From an uncultured Bacteroidales bacterium (lineage in GTDB: Bacteria > Bacteroidota > Bacteroidia > Bacteroidales > P3): a stretch of 10,137 nucleotides of DNA. Shown piece by piece: positions 1 to 6,517 of the stretch. The position numbers and the translations under genes are program-made. Position 1 is the stretch's first letter. Each line of letters begins with the position of its first letter. The DNA lies in NCBI GenBank assembly GCA_947177845.1, contig CAMWVZ010000026.1, forward strand, positions 1 through 10,137, in the 5' to 3' direction. Below the pieces are notes generated by a model, which saw only the letters and a program-made list of their open reading frames with translations, ran no database searches and was not told where the DNA came from.

Positions 1-557
1 CCGATAGAGACGGGGCCTACGCCGGGGGGCGTTCCGGTGAAGATATAGTCGCCGGTGCGGAGCGTGAAGAAGCGCGACACATACGAAATCAGGGTCGGCA
101 CGTCGAAAAGCATGTCTTCGGTGTTGCCCCTTTGCCGTATCTCACCGTTGCATCTCATCTCAAAATGAATATGGTCGGGGCCTTGCGGAAAGTTGCCCAC
201 GGGGAGGAATTCGCCTATGGCCGCCGAATTGTCGAAGGCCTTGCACACCTCCCACGGCAAACCCGCCTTGCGGCATTCTTCCTGCAAGTCGCGCGCCGTG
301 AAATCGAAGCCCAACGTAAGCGCGTCCACATAAGACAAGGCGAATTTGGGCGCGATGTTTTTTCCCACCTTGCCGATACGGAGCACCAACTCGGTTTCGT
401 AGTGCAGGTTATGCGTAAAATCGGGAATGTAGAACGGCCGGTTGCGCAGCAGCAGTGCCGTGTCGGGCTTGCAGAAGAAAACAGGCGCCGTCGGAACGGC
501 ACTGCCCAATTCCTTGATATGCTCGCGGTAGTTTTGACCGATGCAGATAATCTTCAT
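1..557 (-). CDS. Fumarylacetoacetate hydrolase (FAH) family protein, 3' end missing
   Basis: I translated the reverse strand from the ATG at 557-555. The frame stays open for 185 codons to the left edge, so the C-terminus is cut off, probably by only a few tens of residues, since compact members of this family are about 200 aa. The FAH fold is clear. The metal ligands typical of the family fit E54 and E56 (HYETELVLRIG) and D85 (GFDFTARDLQ), the conserved Lys fits K106 (KAFD), and the glycine-rich GTPPGVGP loop is at residues 175-182. Family members hydrolyse or decarboxylate diketo acids and oxaloacetate-like substrates (acylpyruvases, oxaloacetate decarboxylases, isomerases) with a divalent metal in the cytoplasm. 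The exact substrate cannot be read from the sequence. The start codon lies 2 bp after the stop of the upstream receptor gene, so the two are very probably co-transcribed. No signal peptide is visible. Family assignment is firm; substrate is unknown. Confidence 0.93.
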   Translation of the reverse strand, partial: MKIICIGQNYREHIKELGSAVPTAPVFFCKPDTALLLRNRPFYIPDFTHNLHYETELVLRIGKVGKNIAPKFALSYVDALTLGFDFTARDLQEECRKAGLPWEVCKAFDNSAAIGEFLPVGNFPQGPDHIHFEMRCNGEIRQRGNTEDMLFDVPTLISYVSRFFTLRTGDYIFTGTPPGVGPVSI

Positions 558-559
558 GG

Positions 560-3058
560 TTACATTTCGTACATATCCATACTATCCTCGTTCCCGCCGC
601 CACGGTTCCGGTTGCGCTCCTGAAAACCCTTGTTGATTTTATAGGAGGCGGTGATGTAGAGGGCGGTGGAATTCTTGGCGCGGCTCTTGCGTTGCGACAC
701 AAAGCCTTCGCCCGTTACGGTGCTGTTCCAGCGTTGGGTATGGAAAAGGTCGCTCACCCGCAAACCCACATTCAAGCGCTTCTGAAAAAACGACTTGCGC
801 AAGGCAATTTCGCCCGACACATTCCAGTCGAACTTGGTCTGCGCCCAATACGAAGGCCCGTTGTAGCGGCAGGTGAACTGCAAGGTGAACGCCAAGGGCA
901 GGTTCATCGTGGTGTTGAAACGCACGTTGTAGCTCAAGCCCTCGGTGGAGGTGGAGGCATCGGCCCCCTTGTCGCGCGTGTTGTTCTGATAGAGGCTTCC
1001 GGTAAGTCCCATGCGCCACCATTTGAGCAATTGCTGCTCGTAGGCGATGTCCACGCCGTAGGTGTTGCCCTTGGCGTAGTTGCGGAACGTGCTGTTCATC
1101 AATACTTCACCCGAAATATCGTCGATAGACTCGAATTGGTAGCGGCGTATGAGGTCGGTCATGTGCCGGTAGTAGACCGTTACGAATATCGAAGAATTCT
1201 TCACAAACAGCGAATAGTTCAACTCCAGCGAATGGATGTCCTGCGGCTTGAGGTCGGGATTACCGTAGCGGATAGACGAAGGGTAGTTGCTGTAATCGAC
1301 ATAAGGGTCGAGGTTCCACGGGCCGGGGCGGTTGACACGGCGGCTGTAGCTGAGCTGGATTTCCTGCATCTTGCCGATTTTGTAGGAAAGATGCACGGCG
1401 GGATAGAAGCGGAAGCGCGTGTAGGAAAAGGATGTGTCGCCTCGCTCGGTGCGTTTGTCGGCGGTCATGAAGTCGCCTTCCATGCGTCCTCCCACCTGAA
1501 ACGAGAAGTTTCCGAACTTACCCATGAGATTGGCGTAGATGCCGTGGTTGTGGGAGATATAGTCGAAATCGATGGAGGTGTCCTGATACTGGTTCAGGCG
1601 CGAATCATACAGACTGCGCGTGGCCTGCGCCTGCAACTTGGCTTGGTAGCCCACCTCCAGACTGAGTTTTTCGTTGAAAGGATGTATGTAGTTCAGTTGG
1701 GCGTCGAAAGAAAGGTTCCTGCGTCGGTTGTTCACCGTCTGTGTGGTGACGGTGGTGTCGGCGGGATAGATATTGATGATTTTCTGATAGTTGTTGGAGC
1801 TTTCGTCGGGCGTGTGGTAGTTGACCGTGGCGTCGAAGGTAAGCTCTTCCTGCGGCTTGGCGAACTTGTGCTTGTAGGAGAGGGCCGCTTGTCCGCCCAG
1901 ACGGTTCTCGGCGCTCGACGAGGAGGTTCCCATCAGGAGAATGTCGTGTTCCTCGAAGGGCAGGTCGTTGATGTAGCTGAAGGTGCGGCTTTCGTTGTAG
2001 GCGTTGTTGCGGTGGTTGTTCCAGCCCTCGAAGGTACCGCTTATCAAAAGGGTGTTGTTGGCGTTGATGCGGAAGTCCGCACCGGCCTGCACCTTGCCGC
2101 CGAGACCGTCGTGCTTGCCCGTGGAAGGCCCCGATATTTCCTTCTGCATATTGTCGCTGCCGTATGCGGCGGTGTCGGGGTTGCCGCCGCGCTCACTGAT
2201 GCGCCACGAACTCCGCACCGACTCGCGGTTCCGGTAGTTGAGGTCCACATTGGTGAAAAGGGTCACTTTCTTGAGGCCGAAACTGAGGTTGGCGCCCAGA
2301 CTGTGGCGGTTGGCCGTGGAGGTGGAGGCGTAGACGTTGCCGTTGATTTCGGTGTCCTTGCGTTCCTTGGTGATGATGTTGATGATGCCGGAGGTGCCTT
2401 CGGGATTGTATTTGGCGGAGGGGTTGGAGATGATTTCGATGTTGGCGATGTTGGCGGCCGAAAGTTGGTCGAGACCCAGTCCGGAGAAGGAGGCGGGGCG
2501 GCCGTCAATCAATACGGTGACGCTTTCGCTGCCTTTCATCGAGATGTTTCCCTCGTCGTCCACGTTGATGGAGGGCACGTTCTGCAACACATCCACAGCG
2601 GTGCCGCCCTCGCTCACCAACGATTGCTCCACATTCACCACCTTGCGGTCGAGACTGTATTCGATAGTGCGTTTCTGCCCGGTAATGGTGACGGCGTCGA
2701 GAAGTTTCGCGGTGGTTTCCAGTTTGATGTCGTTGGCTTGTTGGGCGGGATGCTGGGCGGAGAGGAGGAAGACCTTGCCGGTAAGCGTGGCGTAGCCCAT
2801 GGAAGAGAACGTGGCCTGCAAGGGTCGGCCGAAAGGAAGGTCGTCTACGGAAAAACGTCCGTTTGCATCGCTCACGCTTCCTTTGACGAGCTTTTGGGTG
2901 GCGGTGTCGTAGACAAGCACATTGACGAACTCCATAGGCGTGCCGGTGCCTTTCTCCGTCACCTTTCCGCTATAGGATCCCTTTTGTCCGAAGGCGGGCC
3001 CGCAGAATAGGAGTGAAAAGGTAAAAACAACTAATATATAGTGAAATATAGGCTTCAT
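560..3058 (-). CDS. TonB-dependent receptor-like outer membrane beta-barrel protein
   Basis: Predicted outer-membrane protein of 832 aa. The ATG at 3058 is preferred over one 17 codons upstream (3109), because it starts directly with a Sec signal peptide (hydrophobic residues about 5-20, likely cleavage near AFG-Q at 24/25) and the longer form would overlap the preceding gene. Domains: CarboxypepD_reg-like Ig-fold at about 25-115; TonB plug-like domain at about 118-232, with ITGQKR, VLQNVPSINVDDEG, VLIDGRPAS and the typical IEIISNPSAKYNPEGTSGII end; then a long barrel rich in alternating aromatic strands, like the OMP_b-brl_3 family. The barrel is followed by a polar tail (Arg/Gly/Asp-rich) after the last strand, which I recall as common in that family. 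Such proteins import or bind large ligands using TonB energy. No SusD-like lipoprotein is adjacent, so this is not a classic glycan SusCD pair and the ligand is unknown. The gene sits between a lipoprotein hydrolase gene and a FAH-family gene. Confidence 0.92.
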   Translation of the reverse strand: MKPIFHYILVVFTFSLLFCGPAFGQKGSYSGKVTEKGTGTPMEFVNVLVYDTATQKLVKGSVSDANGRFSVDDLPFGRPLQATFSSMGYATLTGKVFLLSAQHPAQQANDIKLETTAKLLDAVTITGQKRTIEYSLDRKVVNVEQSLVSEGGTAVDVLQNVPSINVDDEGNISMKGSESVTVLIDGRPASFSGLGLDQLSAANIANIEIISNPSAKYNPEGTSGIINIITKERKDTEINGNVYASTSTANRHSLGANLSFGLKKVTLFTNVDLNYRNRESVRSSWRISERGGNPDTAAYGSDNMQKEISGPSTGKHDGLGGKVQAGADFRINANNTLLISGTFEGWNNHRNNAYNESRTFSYINDLPFEEHDILLMGTSSSSAENRLGGQAALSYKHKFAKPQEELTFDATVNYHTPDESSNNYQKIINIYPADTTVTTQTVNNRRRNLSFDAQLNYIHPFNEKLSLEVGYQAKLQAQATRSLYDSRLNQYQDTSIDFDYISHNHGIYANLMGKFGNFSFQVGGRMEGDFMTADKRTERGDTSFSYTRFRFYPAVHLSYKIGKMQEIQLSYSRRVNRPGPWNLDPYVDYSNYPSSIRYGNPDLKPQDIHSLELNYSLFVKNSSIFVTVYYRHMTDLIRRYQFESIDDISGEVLMNSTFRNYAKGNTYGVDIAYEQQLLKWWRMGLTGSLYQNNTRDKGADASTSTEGLSYNVRFNTTMNLPLAFTLQFTCRYNGPSYWAQTKFDWNVSGEIALRKSFFQKRLNVGLRVSDLFHTQRWNSTVTGEGFVSQRKSRAKNSTALYITASYKINKGFQERNRNRGGGNEDSMDMYEM

Positions 3059-3078
3059 AGGGCTATAAGTGTGTATAG

Positions 3079-3110
3079 CGAAGATACTCTTTTTTAGAAG
3101 CCGCGCCAAA
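3079..3110 (-). promoter_or_regulatory. Candidate Bacteroidota promoter for the TonB-receptor gene
   Basis: Read on the minus strand, TTTG (3110-3107) is followed after exactly 20 bp by TATCTTCG (3086-3079). This matches the Bacteroidota housekeeping pattern of TTTG and TAnnTTTG with one mismatch. Transcription would start near 3072, leaving a leader of roughly 15 nt before the ATG at 3058. The upstream half overlaps the last codons of the preceding hydrolase gene. It would allow the receptor and FAH-family genes to be transcribed without the hydrolase. Confidence 0.5.
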
Positions 3111-3753
3111 TTTCAACCAAGGAGGTTTCTTTCGAAAGGTCGTTGGGGTTGGTGCCGGGAATTCCCTCGGGGACGGCTTCGCCCAATTCCTCGAAGAGCG
3201 TGCGCCAGAACTCGGGAAGATGGCCTTCGGCATTGCGGAAGTTCATCGGGCGGGCGCTGAACAGCGCCCGCCCGTCCTCGAGGAGGTAGCTTTCATACAC
3301 CAATTCCGAGCAATACATCTTGCCGTTGTTTGGGAGGAAAGACCAATCGTAGGCTTCGCCTATGTGCGTTTCGGCGCGGGCGAGGGCTTGTTCCGCATGG
3401 AAACCGTCCGCCACCACGCGCATCGCCACCACGCCGGGCTGGCCGTTGACTTTCGGGGCAAGGGAAAAGAACGTGTCCCATGCGGTGCGTGCCACTCCGC
3501 AGCGGCTCGAGGCTTCCACCACATAAGGCTGGCCGTTCTGCACGCCCACTATGGCCACATGCGAGAACTTGAGCGAATCGTGTTGCGCCGTGGCATCGGC
3601 AATGGCTCCCGAGAACGCGGACGCATCGGCCAGCACAAACAACAGGTCGCCCGATTGCGGAACATAGGCCTCGCCCGCGCGCCGTCCATTGCTGTGGCAG
3701 GCTATCGTCATGGCCAACAACAGGAAAAGTCCGATACGAAAAATCCTTTTCAT
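3094..3753 (-). CDS. YiiX/YebB-like permuted NlpC/P60 cysteine hydrolase, probable lipoprotein
   Basis: A 219-aa protein. The N-terminus (KR, then a hydrophobic stretch to about residue 18 and Cys19 in TIAC) looks like a lipoprotein signal, though Thr at -3 is not the preferred lipobox residue. The mature part resembles the circularly permuted NlpC/P60 group (YiiX/YebB type), where the catalytic His precedes the Cys: H65 in FSHVAIV, an acidic E80 after the VVEAS strand, and C148 in MYCSELVYESY. These enzymes cleave amide bonds in peptidoglycan peptides or lipid-like substrates; the substrate here is not determined. It would act in the periplasm or at the inner face of the outer membrane. It ends 35 bp before the receptor ATG on the same strand and is divergent from the kinase gene across a 70-bp gap. 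In that gap a weak -10-like AATATTTG is visible on the minus strand at 3785-3778, without a clear -33 partner. Confidence 0.88.
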   Translation of the reverse strand: MKRIFRIGLFLLLAMTIACHSNGRRAGEAYVPQSGDLLFVLADASAFSGAIADATAQHDSLKFSHVAIVGVQNGQPYVVEASSRCGVARTAWDTFFSLAPKVNGQPGVVAMRVVADGFHAEQALARAETHIGEAYDWSFLPNNGKMYCSELVYESYLLEDGRALFSARPMNFRNAEGHLPEFWRTLFEELGEAVPEGIPGTNPNDLSKETSLVEIWRGF

Positions 3754-3823
3754 GCTTCACCCTTCATTATGCGGATACAAATATTGCGTTTTTTTTACGA
3801 AATTCGCGACATATACGATTTTT

Positions 3824-5377
3824 ATGGCACGCCGGGGAACACGGTTGCGCAGCAACCGACTCAACTTTCTGCTGATATTCTTTTCCACCGCCGTTCTGGC
3901 CTTTGCGTTGGTCTATGCCTTGGTGCTGGTGAAGCAAAAGGCGAAGGACGAACGCCGGAGCATTCAGAACTGGGCGTATGCCATGCGGCGGCAGGAGGCC
4001 TTGGAACAAAAGGTGCGCACCCTCTATGCCAATATGGAGACCGAGGAACGCCAGTATGCCATGGTGTGGTCTTTCGTGTATGAGCGTGTTTTCGACCCCA
4101 CGCCCTCTTCGTTGCGCGAATTCGAGCAGCTGCGGCGAATTCTCCTGCACAACAACCGTCCCTTTATCCTCACCGACGGCAAAGACAGGCTCATCGAGTC
4201 GCACGACCCCGACATCGACCTCTCGCTTCACACCACTTTCGACGACAAACTGGCCGAGGCATACAGCATCTACCCGCCCATTCTGATAGACGCGCAGGGC
4301 ATGGTCTACAAACTCTATTTCAAGCCCTCGGAAGTGTTCTACAACATCCGCGACATCTTCACCTCCTTGGAAAATTCCTTCAGCCGCGAAGCCTTGCAGA
4401 CCACTTCCGACATCAATGTGCCCGTGCTGATGACCGATTCGGGAGGCGAGGTGATTTTGGCCTACGCCAACATGGACGAGAAAATCCTCTATTCGCGGGA
4501 GGCCGTGGCCAAGGAGCTGCGCAGTATGGCGCGCGAGAACAAGCCTGTGGAGATAGCGCTTTCGGAAGAAGACGGAGATGTCTGTTTTGTGTATTATTAT
4601 TCTTCCGCGATGCTGCACAACCTGCGGATGATGGCGTGGTTGCTGCTGGTGACGCTTCTGTTGGCCATTCTGGGTGTGTTGCTTATGCTCAACTTCGCCC
4701 AAAAGATGGAGCAGAATCAGGTTTGGTGGGGCATGTCGAAAGAGACGGCGCACCAGTTGGGCACGCCGCTTTCCTCGCTCTTGGCGTGGATAGACTTCTA
4801 CCGCATGGAGGAAAATCCCGTGCTGACGCGCGAAAATCTGCACGAAATTGAAAAGGATGTGCGCCGCATAGAGTTGGTGACCCACCGTTTTTCTAAAATC
4901 GGCTCCGTGCCCGAATTGAATTGGGAGAATGTGGTGCCGGTGGTCTATCGTGCGGTGGATTATCTGCGGGGACGCAGTTCGTCGCGGGTACGTTATATCA
5001 TCAATAAGCCCGAAGATGCGGTGGTGATGGCGCAAATCAACGCCTCGCTGCTGGAGTGGGTTATGGAAAATCTCTGCAAGAACGCTCTCAACGCCATAGA
5101 AGACAAGGAAGGTGAAATCCGTATCGAGTTGAGCGAAAACGAACAATCGGTGTTCATGGATGTGGAGGACAATGGAAAGGGCATGACGCAAGGATTGGCC
5201 GCCAAAATCTTCGACCCCGGTTTCACCACCAAAACCCGGGGCTGGGGCATGGGGCTTTCGCTCTGCAAGCGGATTGTGGAGGAGTATCACGAAGGCAAGA
5301 TTTTTGTGCGGAGCACCGTTCCGGGGCAAGGCTCTGTGTTCCGTATCGTTCTACGCAAGCAGGTCAAGAACCGATGA
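3824..5377 (+). CDS. Orphan membrane-bound sensor histidine kinase
   Basis: A 517-aa two-pass membrane sensor kinase. The ATG at 3824 is chosen because a basic start (ARRGTRLRSNR) is followed at once by TM1 (about 13-36). A frame extension further upstream runs into the divergent gene and has no signal-like content. Between TM1 and TM2 (about 269-290) lies an extracytoplasmic sensor region of roughly 230 residues with no domain I can name. The cytoplasmic part holds the H-box with phospho-acceptor H310 in KETAHQLGTPLSSL, the N-box ENLCKNALNAIE (about 415-426), G1 DVEDNGKGM (446-454), the F-box IFDPGFTTK (462-470) and G2 GWGMGLSLCKRIVEEY (473-488). The ATPase core is therefore intact. Gln311 stands where HisKA kinases usually have Glu or Asp. 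No response regulator is encoded in the window. The stop overlaps the hemW start (ATGA), implying translational coupling. No convincing promoter is visible in the short upstream gap. Confidence 0.95.
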   Translation: MARRGTRLRSNRLNFLLIFFSTAVLAFALVYALVLVKQKAKDERRSIQNWAYAMRRQEALEQKVRTLYANMETEERQYAMVWSFVYERVFDPTPSSLREFEQLRRILLHNNRPFILTDGKDRLIESHDPDIDLSLHTTFDDKLAEAYSIYPPILIDAQGMVYKLYFKPSEVFYNIRDIFTSLENSFSREALQTTSDINVPVLMTDSGGEVILAYANMDEKILYSREAVAKELRSMARENKPVEIALSEEDGDVCFVYYYSSAMLHNLRMMAWLLLVTLLLAILGVLLMLNFAQKMEQNQVWWGMSKETAHQLGTPLSSLLAWIDFYRMEENPVLTRENLHEIEKDVRRIELVTHRFSKIGSVPELNWENVVPVVYRAVDYLRGRSSSRVRYIINKPEDAVVMAQINASLLEWVMENLCKNALNAIEDKEGEIRIELSENEQSVFMDVEDNGKGMTQGLAAKIFDPGFTTKTRGWGMGLSLCKRIVEEYHEGKIFVRSTVPGQGSVFRIVLRKQVKNR

Positions 5378-6507
5378 ATCCCGGACTTTATATCCATATT
5401 CCTTTCTGTCGCCGCAAATGCGCCTACTGCGGGTTTTTCTCGCGGGCGGGTCTGACCCCCGACATGCAGGCCGCCTATGCGGAGGCTTTGTTGCGGGAAG
5501 CGGCTTTCGTGAGCCGAAACGAATACGGCGGGGCGGTGGTGAAGGCGGAGACCCTCTATATCGGAGGAGGCACGCCCAGCCTCATGCCTGTGGACTTCTA
5601 TGCCGATCTGCTCGACGCTCTCTCGGCGTACTTCGATTTCTCCGACCTGCGCGAGGCTACTTTCGAGGCCAATCCGGAAGGACTTACCGAAGACTATCTG
5701 CGTGGTCTGTATCAACATACGCCGATACGCCGGTTGAGCATAGGCGTGCAGTCGTTTTTTGACGAAGACTTGAAGCGGTTGAACCGCGGCCATACGGGAC
5801 GCGAAGCCGTGCAGGCGGTGGAGAACGCACGCAAATCGGGCTTCGAGAACCTTTCGGTAGACTTGATTTTCGGCTTGTATGACAAGGAAAAACAAAGCCG
5901 TTGGAAGGAAAACCTTTCCCGTATGGCCGCGCTTTCCGTGCCGCATTTCTCCGCCTACGCGCTCACCGTGGAGCCCGGCACCTTGCTGGCCAAGCAGTTG
6001 GAAAAGGGGATGGTGAGGATAGCCGATGATGTTTTGCTCGAAAAGGAGTATCTTTACCTGCAACAGTTTGCGCACGAGACAGGCTACGAGGCCTACGAGA
6101 TTTCGAATTTCGCGCGCGCGGGCAGGTACGCCATGCACAACACGAACTATTGGCGCGCGCGTCCCTATGTGGGCCTCGGCGCTTCCGCACATTCCTTTTT
6201 CGGAGACCGACGGGTGTGGAATGCGGCGGATTTGGCGGCCTATATGGCCGACCCCGTGGGCAGCAGGCAAGGCGAAACCTTGAGCGAAAAGGATTTGTAT
6301 CACGAATATGTGATGACGGCCTTGCGGACGGTATGGGGCGTGGAACGGGAAACCCTGCGGCGTTTTTCGCCTTCCTTGCAGGCGGATTTCGCAAGGCAGG
6401 CCGAGAGACAATGCGGGTTGGGCAACTTGGAACCTACGCCGAAAGGCTATCGGGTGCCGGAATCCCGCCGCTTTTTGACCGACGGCATCGCCGTGGAATT
6501 TTTTTAA
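5374..6507 (+). CDS. hemW: HemW, radical SAM family heme chaperone
   Basis: A 377-aa protein of the usual HemW length. The radical-SAM cluster motif is CRRKCAYC (C12, C16, C19), followed by G-F21. HemW has Phe where the coproporphyrinogen dehydrogenase HemN has a fourth Cys, so this is not HemN. GGGTPS (64-69) contributes to SAM binding. SIGVQSF (122-128), LIFGLY (164-169) and GLGASAHSF (267-275) are further family signatures. HNTNYW (255-260) fits the HNxxYW motif regarded as diagnostic for HemW and linked to heme binding. HemW is a cytoplasmic or membrane-associated [4Fe-4S] protein that hands heme to respiratory proteins. In older annotation it appears as oxygen-independent coproporphyrinogen III oxidase, a misnomer. 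The start lies inside the kinase stop (ATGA, 4-bp overlap) and the stop is 10 bp before the next gene, so the three genes probably form an operon. Confidence 0.96.
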   Translation: MNPGLYIHIPFCRRKCAYCGFFSRAGLTPDMQAAYAEALLREAAFVSRNEYGGAVVKAETLYIGGGTPSLMPVDFYADLLDALSAYFDFSDLREATFEANPEGLTEDYLRGLYQHTPIRRLSIGVQSFFDEDLKRLNRGHTGREAVQAVENARKSGFENLSVDLIFGLYDKEKQSRWKENLSRMAALSVPHFSAYALTVEPGTLLAKQLEKGMVRIADDVLLEKEYLYLQQFAHETGYEAYEISNFARAGRYAMHNTNYWRARPYVGLGASAHSFFGDRRVWNAADLAAYMADPVGSRQGETLSEKDLYHEYVMTALRTVWGVERETLRRFSPSLQADFARQAERQCGLGNLEPTPKGYRVPESRRFLTDGIAVEFF

Positions 6508-6517
6508 GAACAGCGAG

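Noticed and set aside
692..3010. A 772-codon open frame on the plus strand opposite the TonB-receptor gene.
   Set aside because: It mirrors a well-supported receptor gene, its translation is low-complexity Val/Gly/His-rich with no motif, and GC-rich codon use naturally leaves antisense frames open.
3754..3823. Possible divergent promoters in the 70-bp gap between the hydrolase and kinase genes.
   Set aside because: TTG at 3784-3786 and TATACGAT at 3812-3819 have the wrong spacing and would leave no leader for the kinase; the minus-strand AATATTTG lacks a -33 partner. Too weak to list as sites.
3767..5329. A 520-codon open frame on the minus strand opposite the histidine kinase.
   Set aside because: It is His/Gln-rich with no motifs and is antisense to a kinase with all catalytic boxes intact.
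6110..6160. Alternating CG runs in hemW, considered as a Z-DNA-like or restriction-related signal.
   Set aside because: They are short, encode conserved HemW residues and fit local GC-rich codon use.
5287..6411. A 374-codon open frame on the minus strand opposite hemW.
   Set aside because: Antisense to a diagnostic HemW; no domain or signal peptide.
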